Positions 1-10,700 of a stretch of 64,000 bases of DNA are shown here, piece after piece. A program made the translations under genes and the position numbers. The DNA is taken from positions 45,464 to 109,463 of the forward strand of contig CAXIWS010000707.1 of NCBI GenBank assembly GCA_964036195.1, written 5' to 3'. This stretch comes from Sphaerolaimus hirsutus. Its lineage: Eukaryota; Nematoda; Chromadorea; Monhysterida; Sphaerolaimidae. The notes under the pieces were generated by a model. The model did not search any database. It had not been told where the DNA came from and was given only the letters and a program-made list of their open reading frames with translations. Each line of letters starts with the position of its first letter. Position 1 is the stretch's first letter.

Positions 1-142
1 TTTTCTGAAATACGTTTTCCGTACGCGTATGCTTTGAAAATGTACGCGTACAAGTGTGTACGGTATTTTTTTTAAAAGTATATGTAAATGTATTTACCGC
101 GTACTCGCGTACACGTATTTTTCGAGTAAACGTACGTACCTT

Positions 143-412
143 TTAACAACTTTGCAGATTACCTGTGATAATATGCTTATGAAATTTATCAGCAAATGGT
201 GAAGTTGCACATGTACAGTTCTCATTTAAAATTGATTTAAGATTTATTTGTGTGATGTTTTTGAACAGTTTGTTGTGGTTGCATAGTTCATGCGAAAGAG
301 GCTGATCATAGGTGAAACAGATCACAAATTTGTTATATTTCAACCAATATTCATTAATTCTGTCACAGAAATTCTTACTGTTCACAAATTTAGCGTGTCT
401 GATGCAGTCCAT
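143..412 (-). pseudogene. Penelope-like element fragment, pre-RT region
   Basis: A short open stretch ends with a motif of the type DKFHKHIITG, preceded by a cluster of Cys residues (ENCTCAT). This resembles the region just upstream of the reverse transcriptase in Penelope-like elements, where a conserved 'HKHIVTGDL'-like block is known. It stops right after the motif and no reverse transcriptase follows, so it is a fragment. It lies downstream (on the minus strand) of the GIY-YIG fragment at 673-1391, the reverse of the order inside one element; two partial copies in tandem would explain that. The family call is from memory of the motif and is moderate. Confidence 0.4.
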
Positions 413-672
413 AACTGCTCCAGGGAATTTACAAGTGAAATAATGTTTCTTTCTGGCATCTACCTAGTGCTGTTTGAGCATTCCCCCTTCACTTGTTAAA
501 AAGCCCATTACTGCCATAGCCAATTCTGTTGATCCATCACACAATCTTCTGTGAACTAAGCTTATCCTTTCTGCATTTCTTTCAATTCCTGTACTTTACA
601 TTTTCTTAAAAAGCCTAAAAGTGAAGCAAAATTATTGTCAACAATTGGCAAGGTGAGCAGTTTATCACATAT

Positions 673-1391
673 TTAATCAATGGACATTATTTTTCTTTTA
701 TTCTTTTTATTCCTTATTCTATTACTGTGATCCCTCAGAACTGGTCTACAGAAATATGGGCTGTTGGCAAATTTTGGGATATTACCTTTCTTAATTGTAC
801 TGTAACCAGGAATTTTAGTATTCAGACCAAAAGGAAAAGCACAGTTTAAGATTAGGATCCATTCTTTTTCCATTTCAAGCAATTTACAGGCTTAATAAAT
901 GCCAAGAATTTTAAATTTTGGGTTATGTCCATTTTGATGAAAGTGTTTAACGAGTTCTGTCTGAAAGTACCTTTGGAAAAACTTCTTAAGTGTTCACCCA
1001 TGCGTAATTTGAATTCCCTGCATGTTTCCCCAACATAGTGTATTCCACATTTATGACATGTTATGAGATACATCACATTTTTGGTGTGACAAGATACTGT
1101 GCCATTTTGTTCACAGCAGTATTGAAATCCTGCGCTTGTTTTGCTGCAGTAAACCTCGGTGTTTATAAAAGGGCAATATGTGCAGTTATCACAAGGCATA
1201 GTGGTGAGTGTCCGACTGGAATGTTGACTTGGAGTAACACTGATGGATGACCCATCATTGACAACAGTACATTTTCGTGTCGCGAAGTGGTATGGTGAAG
1301 CGAGTGGAAGGTTAGAAGCAGGCCAAGAACTGCCACCTGGCTGGCCTAAACTAGGGGCAGGGTGAGAAGTGCCAGTACTTTCGAGCCACAT
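673..1391 (-). pseudogene. Penelope-like retroelement GIY-YIG endonuclease fragment
   Basis: The 852-1391 open frame has the Cys-rich linker (CDNCTYC) followed by NVMYLITCHKCGIHYVGET and a downstream REFKLRMGEHLR. This is the GIY-YIG nuclease module, with the usual second Tyr and catalytic Arg region, that ends Penelope-like retroelements. The following block (EKEWILILNCAFPFGLN, in the 673-882 frame) matches the expected C-terminal end but needs a frame change near 870, so the copy is broken. No reverse transcriptase is seen upstream; a hAT-type miniature element (1415-1970) sits immediately 5'. In a living copy the nuclease would nick target DNA for target-primed reverse transcription. Confidence 0.75.
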
Positions 1392-1414
1392 GGCTTTTTT
1401 GGCGGGCCGGTGAC

Positions 1415-1970
1415 TAGGGTGTCAACTTTCCGTTTTCCGTTTTCCGTTTCCGCTTTCCGCAGGCAAATTTTTTTCCGTTTCCGTTTCCGTTTTCTGGCTG
1501 CTAAATTTTTTCTGTTTCCGTTTCCGTTTTTCCGGCTCATTTTCCATTTTCCAGCAATTTTTTTCAGTTTTTCCACCTTTTTCCATTTTCCGGTTCAATT
1601 GTCTGTTTTTATAAGTTTTTTTCCAATTCCAGCTCAATTTTCCGTTTTCAGTGTCAGCCAAACTGGTAAAAATGCATGCAGGTTCTCAATGAAGTGAATT
1701 TTTCCTATTTCTAGTGAGATTTCTGCAAATTTTTTTAATTCAGGATAAATTTCTGCAAATTTTTTTCCATTTCCGGCAAAATTTCAGCAAATTTTTCCGT
1801 TTCCGGCATAATTTCAGCAAATTTTTCTGTTTCCATTTCCGTTTTCCAACCTTCCATTTTTCCGTTTTCTGTTTTCCGGCAAGTGCAATTTTTTTCCGTT
1901 TTCCGGCATGTGCAAAAAATTTTCCGTTTCTGTTTTCGTTTTCTGCCAAAAAGTTTTTGTTGACACCTTA
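1415..1970. mobile_element. hAT-type MITE, CCGTTTCC-rich family, copy 1
   Basis: The ends are TAGGGTGTCAACTTTCCG and a matching inverted ..TTGACACCTTA. The flanks carry a perfect 8-bp target duplication, ccggtgac, at 1407-1414 and 1971-1978. The inside is degenerate CCGTTTTCCG simple repeat and has no gene. TAG..CTA ends and an 8-bp duplication are typical of hAT elements. Confidence 0.85.
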
Positions 1971-2214
1971 CCGGTGACCCTAAAAAGGGCTCCACCAATA
2001 TGAGAAGTGAAATGGACATGCCTGATTCCCCGACTGGCCCCGGGGAACCCTTAGAAGCCAATCCCATACACCTCTATCATTGCTTGAACATGCCAAGTTA
2101 TGTGCACCGCATGTGCATAAAAAGATAACTGGAGACAGATGGACTGAAAGAAGGTGAAGTAGAAAAAATCATGAAAATTTTGCTTGAAACTATGACGCCC
2201 CGCAGAGCGTTCGC

Positions 2215-3089
2215 TAGGGTGTCAAATTACCGTTTCCGTTTGCCGTTTCTGCCTTTCTGCAGGAAAATTATTTACCTTTCCGTTTTCCGTTTTCCAACAG
2301 CCAAAAAATTTTTACCTTTCTGTTTTCTGTTTTCCGGCAGCCGAAATTTGTGTATCTTTCCGTTTTCCGGCAGCTGAAAATTTTTTTCCTTTCTGTTTCC
2401 GTTTTTCTGGCCCATTTTTCCGTTTTCCGGCTGAACTTTTTTTTCCTTTCCATTTCCGTTTTACCAGGCCATTTGTCCATTTTCTGGCTCGATTTTCAGT
2501 TTTCTGGCATTTTTCCATTGTTTTTCCAATCTGTATTTATCTTTTTCCACTGTGGTGTTTTTAACTACCACGTTCTTCATCTGTCATTCATAATTTTTAT
2601 CTGTATCCAAACTGTAAAAACAGAAAGTAACTTTGGACACATACTTTGCAGCCTGCTGAGTATACTTTTTACTGTTCAGTTACATCAAAGTTCACTTTTC
2701 CTTAATTATTATTGTTGTTGTAGTGTATTTTTGCTACCTTTTGATGATTTTTTGTTGGTTCAGTTAAGCTTGAACTACAAGTGAAGTTACTGGCATGATC
2801 CATAGTTGCAGAATGTACAGCTACCACAATGAAAGCCAAACAGGCAAACCAGCATGCAGGTTTTTCTTCTGCAAATTTGTCTATTACCGTGCAAATTTCA
2901 TTTTATTTTTTTCTGTTTCTGTGAAAATTTCGCTTTCCGTTTTCTGTTTTCCGGCCGACAATTCTTTTTTACCTTTCCGTTTTCTGTTTTCCAGTGAGTG
3001 AAATTTTTTTACCTTTCCATTTTCCGTCTTCTGGCAGAAATTTTTTTTTACCTTTCCGTTTTCCATAAAAAAAAATTTTTGACACCCTA
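2215..3089. mobile_element. hAT-type MITE, CCGTTTCC-rich family, copy 2
   Basis: It has the same TAGGGTGTCAA and TTGACACCCTA ends as the copy at 1415-1970 and similar CCGTTTTCC filling, interrupted by about 400 bases of unrelated AT-rich sequence (about 2530-2880). The flanking octamers gcgttcgc and gttgtcgc are only partly alike, so the duplication has decayed or the ends have been rearranged. Confidence 0.7.
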
Positions 3090-3643
3090 GTTGTCGCATT
3101 ATCATATTCCAGTCCACTTGTCTTAGCCTTAAATATTTACCACTAATCACGTTTATTCAAGTTCACATTCCAAAGTAAAAGGAATTAAAATCATAAAAAA
3201 CGATTTCAGTACTCAAAATATCAACACTGAATGAACAGTAATTTCACTGCAAAGTTATAAATCGGAAACATTTTAAAGGTCAAAGTAAATTTAGATAAAA
3301 AGTTATATAGTTATTAAGTAAGTATCACGTATCAGTAAATTAAATTAAGGTACCGTTCAATAGCACCAAACCAAACATCGAAAAATCAAACTGCCATCAA
3401 TCACCGAAAATTCAAAAAACGTAAATATCGAAATGCCGGAAAAATCTTTTGTACGGGGAACCCACTTTTCAAGTGCCAATTGACATATAAATTATGTTAT
3501 ATACCTATGTTTACCCTTTTTTATTTATAGCAATGTCAAAAAGTTCCCAAATCATCATACGGGGACTCTTACATTTAACCATGTACATATTCAAGGAAAG
3601 TATAGTGATTATGAAGGTGAAAATTGGCAAAATGGAGCAAACA
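3090..3643. other. No gene seen
   Basis: AT-rich intergenic sequence. I see no splice-bounded exon, RNA gene or recognisable repeat in it. Confidence 0.5.
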
Positions 3644-4391
3644 CAGTGAAAGGTAGCTCTCTGACAACTAGGTGACAACTTGCTTGCCAAAGCCTAAAAA
3701 TAGGGCCAGCTCGCTGACAAACAAAATGCAGCTTGTTGACAACTCGCTGACATATGTAGTTGGTGCATGTGGTAGCTGGCTGAGAACTCGCTGCCAAAAT
3801 ATACATTTCCAGCCTTCATTTGACCCAAAACACTTTTCACAAGGTGGTGATGAAATATTATGGTAAAACACATGCAATATAATGCAAAGGTTGGTAAAAA
3901 TTGAGGCAATGAGGAAACATAAAATGCATAATGATAAAGCAAAAAATCATGTCAAATGACTAAATTGAGAATAACAACTTGATTGCATTGATGAAAAGTG
4001 ATGTGTCTGTTTATTACGCTCATTTGTTTTAGTGGAATAGAAGTGCACCACCCAATAGCAACATTTTGATGCATTGATTTTATGTCTCAGATTCATTCAT
4101 TTTCTGCACTCATGTTTGATTATACATTTTATGGGTCAAAACGATTTGTACACACTTCCATAAAGTGCATGTGGTGCAAATTACATTCAACTTGCTGACA
4201 ACTCGCTGCCAGCTGTGCAGCTGCTGGGAAAATGCACCCCAACTTTCTGCCACTTGCTGACAACTGTGTTCCAACTCGCTGCCACTCGCTGACAACTATG
4301 TTCCAACTCGCTGCCAACAATAAACAAATTGTTGTCAGCTAGTTGGAAGCGAGTTGTAGGAGAGTTGTCAGAGAGCTACCTTTCACTGTGA
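3644..4391. mobile_element. Foldback MITE with terminal inverted repeats
   Basis: The left end, cagtgaaaggtagctctctg at about 3646, is repeated in inverted form at about 4368-4389. Inside are many copies of a short GCTCGCTGACAACT-like unit near both ends, in opposite orientations. There is no coding potential. The element class is not clear from the ends. Confidence 0.7.
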
Positions 4392-4648
4392 AAGTTAGAA
4401 AAGGAAAAACATTGGGGAAAAGTCACTCAAAATTTTCTACACAGAGAACTAGTTAGCTGTGCGATTTTTTTGGGGGGCGGGCAGTTCGTTCAATACGCAC
4501 GGTGATACCCGATTCAAAAGGATAAGTCCAAGTATGTATTGGATACATTTGGATAATGGCGCTAATGGTGGCTAAAGGCGGCCAACACACTAGTTGTCAC
4601 ATGTATGTGATGTATGTGTACAAACCGGTGTATCGCAAAAATTGTTTT

Positions 4649-4848
4649 NNNNNNNNNNNNNNNNNNNNNNNNNNNNNNNNNNNNNNNNNNNNNNNNNNNN
4701 NNNNNNNNNNNNNNNNNNNNNNNNNNNNNNNNNNNNNNNNNNNNNNNNNNNNNNNNNNNNNNNNNNNNNNNNNNNNNNNNNNNNNNNNNNNNNNNNNNNN
4801 NNNNNNNNNNNNNNNNNNNNNNNNNNNNNNNNNNNNNNNNNNNNNNNN
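4649..4848. other. Assembly gap (200 N)
   Basis: Exactly 200 unknown bases, probably a scaffold gap of arbitrary size. It hides the sequence just outside the Harbinger-like end that starts at 4849. Confidence 0.99.
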
Positions 4849-4900
4849 AGGCAGCGTTTACACGGATTTTTGGGTGACGAGAAAAAACAAAAATTACACT
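4849..4900 (+). mobile_element. Harbinger-like terminal sequence facing right
   Basis: The first bases after the gap are aggcagc followed by GTTTACACGGATTTTTGGG and TGACGAG. The reverse complement of 41540-41610 begins ggccct followed by the same GTTTACACGGATTTTTGG and TGACGAC. GGC.. ends next to TTA/TAA suit PIF/Harbinger elements. It may be the left end of a large element or only one end of a MITE; the flanking target duplication is lost in the gap. Confidence 0.45.
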
Positions 4901-5313
4901 TTAAAAAGTTTCATAAGTCGATTGTAAAGTTCCATATTTTCGAGAAAAAGTGGTTGAGTATATATAGTACTGAGGGGTATATGCATGTGAAATTTCAGTC
5001 GAATTGGCTTGGTCATTGTATAGTTCTGGACAGTTGAATTTTTTTGATGTCGCCGGACCTTGTCGCCGCCGACAGAGCCTTACCGACAAATCTGGAAAAA
5101 ACTGGATTTTGACGATGCGCGAGTGTGACGACTGCAAATTCATGCTCTGTGATCGTCACGGACTTATTTTATGGACACATAAAAGTGTCTGATATTCGTC
5201 ACGAGCTGTGAACGTGGTTTTTTTGTGACTACAGTTTACATTTTATTTGTAATATGTGACGACGTTGGTAATAATAATAATAATAAGCGAAATGTATCAG
5301 AGGTAGAAACGTA

Positions 5314-5770
5314 TACCGTAAATTCTCGAATGAAACCCCCCTCGAATAAGACCCCCATCTGGAATAACTCCCCCTCGAATAAGACCCCCCCTCGAATAAG
5401 TCCCCCTCTTGAATAAGTCCTCCCTCTGGATTGAAAACGTTACAAACAAAGATACAAAAGAATATTAGGCTACAGCAGCGACAGAAGATACATATTTAGG
5501 TAATGTCTATGCTGTGTATAGGTACACATCTTTTTGTTGTTGTTGTTGTTGTTGTTGTTGGATGGACAGTTAAATACCTGAATCACATGAGTATGAGTTT
5601 ACAGACTGCATCGATACAATGAATTAACTCCAAGTTTTCTGAGGAAACCTCCTCCGCTCGAATAATTCCCCCCCCCCCCTTGAATAACTCCCCCCTGTAA
5701 AACTACTGACGAAAAAATCACTCACCTGGGGTCATCACTCACCTGGTGTCTTATTTGAGAATTTACAGTA
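5314..5770. mobile_element. MITE with TACCGTAAATTCTCGAA ends
   Basis: The left end taccgtaaattctcgaat and the right end ttgagaatttacagta form an inverted repeat; the inside holds CCCCC-rich tracts and a (TTG)n run. Related copies in this window lie near 16737-17132, 31170-31316, 36744-37161, 39147-39245, 40310-40550, 41214-41342 and 63235-63698. The ends suggest a TA target site as in Tc/mariner MITEs, but I could not prove it. Confidence 0.7.
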
Positions 5771-5798
5771 TATAAATAACACTTGCTAGTAACAGTAG

Positions 5799-6568
5799 CT
5801 ACATAAATATGGTAATTTCCACTGAAATCTCTCCGTCATTTTCTGCTATCACTGCAACGCGAATGCACTGTTCCACAGGGTCTTGGTGCCTCACACTCAA
5901 ATGCACAGCCTGACCAATCTGGTTGACAGGCAGTGGAGGATGATCTATCTGAAAGTTTTGAGTATCTGAGTAGGTAGGTATCTTGAAAAGTTAAAAAGGT
6001 ACCTGAATTACATGAGTTGACAGAATGAATACAATAAATTAATTGCAATATTTCTGAGCGAAAAATTACTACTCCCGAGTCGAATTACTGGCCCCTTGAA
6101 TCGTTCCCCCCGTGAGTACCGCTTTAATAATTCCCCCTTGAGTACCACATTCAAAAATCCTGACGAAAAATAACTGCCCTGGGGTCTTATTCATGTATAC
6201 ACTTTATACATAGATAGGTAGATGTATATTTATGTAAGCTTACGCTTGGAGCAGCGCCCTGGAGTTGCAGATCAGCTATTTGTTCAAGCTGCAGGTCTGC
6301 TAACTGCTCTGCTATTTGGTCTAATTGTTCAAGCTGCAGATCGGCTAGCTCGGCAGCTAGTTGTTCTACCTGATAAAAAAAAGCCTAAGTAAGTATAAAC
6401 GAGGAATAAATGTAATTTGTACAAAAAACACACAAAAATACCTCATTGAACTCAGGCGGCGATGGCAGCTCGGGTTGCAGTGCGTGCATGGGGCACTCTG
6501 CTGCAGTTAGAACTTGAAGCTGCAGAAGAAGCTCGGCACCGCCATGGCAGCGTGCAATCACCAAATCA
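5799..6568 (-). CDS. Large gene, last three exons
   Basis: 6442-6568, 6244-6369 and 5799-5948 join in phase 0 and end at a TAG stop. The middle exon is a Leu/Gln/Ala-rich heptad-like repeat (three copies of an ADLQLEQ-type unit), probably a coiled coil. The last exon encodes a short mixed segment (HLSVRHQDPVEQCIRVAVI). Splice sites are ATTTACAG/GTATTT, TTATCAG/GTAAGC and CTTTCAG. Coiled coils here and in exon 17 suggest self-association. Confidence 0.75.
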
Positions 6569-7637
6569 CTGTAAATATCGTTTTACATCATTTTTGTATC
6601 TGTTGATGAAATGGGTTTAGTAGGGAGTGAGTGCCCTGAACCCCCCAAATTGCATCTACCTATTTACATATCTGGAACACTTTTTGAGAGAGAAATGTTG
6701 ACCCAATTTTCGCTCAAAATCGCAAACCCCTCACCCCCCCCCCCCCTCCGAACCCCCCCCCCCCTCCGAACCCCGCCCCTCCCACAGGGCAGGCCTATTA
6801 CGCACAAATGCCCATTACGCACATTTGGCCCGTTTTCTTCACTTGACACTTTTTCAAGTGATTTTCAGATATGAGTGAAGTGAAAAAAGTTGCGCAATGA
6901 CATTAGTGAACTTTATTTCACTTCAGTCATATTTGAACATCACTTGAACAATTGTCAAGTGAAAAAAAACGGTGAAAAATGGCGTAACGGACATTTGTGC
7001 GTGCAAGTGCACCCACCCCCACCCCCACCGCCAAAAAGTTATTCAGCTATCAATCTATTCCTCCCTCCCAAAAGCGATTTACTATCTATATGAACTCCCG
7101 CGTGGGTCCAAATCTACAAAACCCTGGTTGAAGCTGCAATAATTTGGTAAAAATATGTAATTTATCCAACCTATTTGAGAAAGGTAGAAACCATTCAGCC
7201 AACAACACATTTTCTAAATCGGCATTTGCACTTGCATTTCGCGTACAGCGAGGCGGACTGTGGCATGATCCAGTGGCTGGAAAACTTCCGTATTTTGATG
7301 CTCAAAATTTTGTTCATCACCAGAGAACCGGACAAAAACGCAGTGGGTTGTTTCCAAGTTTCCGATTTGGAGCATATTGATTGATACAGATAGTGCCAGA
7401 ATTCAAGTGCATATTTCATCATTGTAGCACTTGGAAACTTTTGTATTTGAAATGTCATTATTTGAAATATGTCGTTGAGTTTTATGTCTTCTTTTTTTGA
7501 AAAGGAAATGATGAGCAAGCCAAATGAGCCATGTTCACACACAAACAGATTTGAAAATGCAATGATCCGTAATATATAAATATTCATGCGTGTTGCACGT
7601 GCGCATGCTTTTTCATTTTCAAAATGTAAATATGTTC

Positions 7638-7673
<36 letters not shown>

Positions 7674-7711
7674 GAACATTTACATTTTGAAAATGAAAAC
7701 ACACGCACGCG

Positions 7712-7756
<45 letters not shown>

Positions 7757-10700
7757 TATTTTATTTATTTATTTACAACACGGCTGTTTGGCTGGCGCAG
7801 GCACGCAATAGACGATAAATCAGCAAAGAACAGTGTGACGACATACGTGACGACAGACAAGCAAATGCGATGAGCAGAGCCAAGCGAGCAGAAATACTCT
7901 GAAGTCTGCAGCCAGGAGTAGCAGCGAGAAGGCAGAGCCAGGAGTGAGTGAGAGAGAGGCGTGATTCCAGAGTGTGACTGACTGACACATGTGCGGTCGT
8001 TGTAGCGTGCTATTGCTTTTTTATTCACTGTCTTTTTTGCCCGTCCACTAGTGATGGAAAAGCGCCAGAGAAAAGGGCGCCAGGCGCCACAGGAAAAGGG
8101 CGCCAAGCGCGCAATTTGAAAAATAGGGTGCCAGGCGCCAAGGGCGCCAGGATAAATCACTGCGTACAATACCCTGCGCGTGTGTCCAAAATGTTTCTCC
8201 AACACCGTGGAGCACACATTCACTTCCTTGTTCACATTCTCCAGGATGTAAGCACCCAAAAAGAAAGATAGTAGCAATGAATTTTTTTTGCATAATGCCA
8301 TACTCCTACATGACATTAAACACAATGAATGAAATCTGTAGTCATTTGAAAAAAATGCATTCACTTCTACGGTTCACCATCACCATTGTTAGATAAATAT
8401 GTCTGATGAATGTTGGATGGAGGATGAAATATTTCTATCCACTCGCACAACTTAGTCCCTTTTTCCAGCAAATTTCGAATCATCCACAGACACGCTTTTT
8501 TATAGTTTTTTTTACCCTACTGGCGCCATTTTGGTGCCATTTTCGGGCAGGGCGCCAATGGCGCCACGGAAAAAGGGTGCCATGGCGCCTTTCAGAAAGT
8601 GGGCGCCAGGCGCGCCACAGGAAAATGGCGCCATGGCGCGGCGCCCTCAAATGGCGCCAGCGCCTTGGCGCCATTCCATCACTACCGTCCACGCACCCAC
8701 CCATAAACACCAAAATGTTGACCCTTGAAAGTGATTCTCTGATTTTTGTATTCTACTGTTCTGAAATCCTAGAAACTTCATTTGAAAAAAGCATCATTTA
8801 AAAAAAGCATCATTTGAAAAAACACAGGGGCGGGAAACGCGACATCAACGCGACATTTTTTTTCCAAAGAATGAAATACAAAAACAACATCCTAGAGAAC
8901 CAAAAAATAAAACATCCTAGTAATTTAAAACATCCTAGTAATTTAAAAACAAACAAACAACAACACAAACAGGCACGAATGGCAAGTTGTACCGGTAAAA
9001 CGACCAGAGGCAAGTGAAAAATATCAAAAAAAGAGGCAAGTGAAAAATATCAAAAAAAGTGATAAATGCAAAGTGTAAAATGCACCAAAGTGAGGTCTCC
9101 AAAGTGACCAAACGGCTAATCTCTGAACAAACGGCTAAGCAGATGTAGATGGCTGCTGTTCATCATTCATAGAGCCGCACCATTCACACGGAATTGTCGT
9201 GACTACAGCAACACGTGAAATAGTTCCACATTTCAAGTGAAGTGTTCATATATTAATCAATATCCGAGCATTCACTTCAAACGTGGGGCTATTTCACGTG
9301 TTGCTGTAGTCACGACAATTCCGTGTGAATGGTCCTTAGATTTTAAATTAATCCACTGAGCCGTGTACTTATATAAAAACGGGGAACATGGAACATAAAA
9401 CAAAAAATAAAGCACGCAATCAGAGCAGATCCATTGAACAAAAAATAAAGCACATTTCAGAGCAGATCCATGGTTTGGACTGTACATTAACTCGATCAAT
9501 ATGTACATATGTATACCAGGCCACACGAAAACACGACCAGAAACACAAAAAAACGACCAGAAATACACAAAACACATAGACTAACTAGCAATACGAGGGA
9601 AAACGACAAGGCGGGTCGGATGGGGTGCGTGATTAAGCAAATCGAAAAGGGGTGAACTATTTTAAAGAATTTCACGAATTACTTATAGGATGTCTTCAAA
9701 ATTGATTGATCAATTATTTTACAATGTTTGAGTCCACCCCTGCCAACACCCCCCTGCCTGCCAACATCTACATCAAATATTTCTAAAAAAACACAAAGAA
9801 ATCAATTTTCCGGCAGGGCGCGCCGTACTTAAATGCACAAAAAATGTTTGTGGCGCCTTAAAAATACAAAAAATCAGTTTTTGGCACCGCAACGGCACGG
9901 CGCGCTTTCGATCGGCTGGCTGGCTGCGCGCTCGCATTCACTCTGGGTGGGGGGGGGGGGTGGTGTTTATATGAGGGTGCACTTATACGCACAAATGCCC
10001 GACCGACGCACATTAGCCCGTTACACACAAAATAGTACTCGTCACGCACATTTGCTCGGTACGCACATGGATGAATGATGCTCTGTGCATACCGGGGGGC
10101 AGCAGATGTTCACTAAAGCCATTGTGCAACTTTTTGTCACTTCATTCACTCATATCTGAAAGTGACTTGAAAAAGTGTCAACTGATGTTCAAATATGAGT
10201 GAGGTGAAAAAAAGTTGCACAATGAACTTTATTTCACTTCACTCATATTTGAACATCACTTGAACAATTGTCAAGTGAAAAAATGGTGAAAAATGGCTAT
10301 TTTTCACCGTTTTTTCACTTCACACTTTTTCAAGTCACTTTTAGGGGGCAGTCCCAAGCCCTGTAAAGTGTCAAGTAAAGTGTTAAATGTAAAGTCAAAT
10401 GCAAAGTAAAGTGTCAATCAAAACAAAAAAGAAAAGATTTTATTACTTTATTACTGAACTTTGCATGACAATTGACAATTGACAGTTTACTTTGCATTTG
10501 ACTTTACATTTGACACTTTACTTGACACTTTACAGGGCTTGTGATTGCCACCAGATATGAGTGAAGTGAAAGAAGTTGCGCAATAACATTAGTGAACATC
10601 TGCCCGGTATGCAAAGAGGATCGGCTGTGTGCGTACCGGGCAGATGTGCGTGGCGGGCACAATTTTGTGCGTAACGGGCTGACGTGCGTAATAGGCCTGC

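Noticed and set aside
1362..3150. Phe/Pro- and Lys/Glu-rich open frames
   Set aside because: They come from CCGTTTTCC simple repeats inside MITEs; no splice-bounded coding signal.
7195..7587. 130-residue minus-strand frame
   Set aside because: No matching splice sites, no family motif and AT-rich composition; likely chance.
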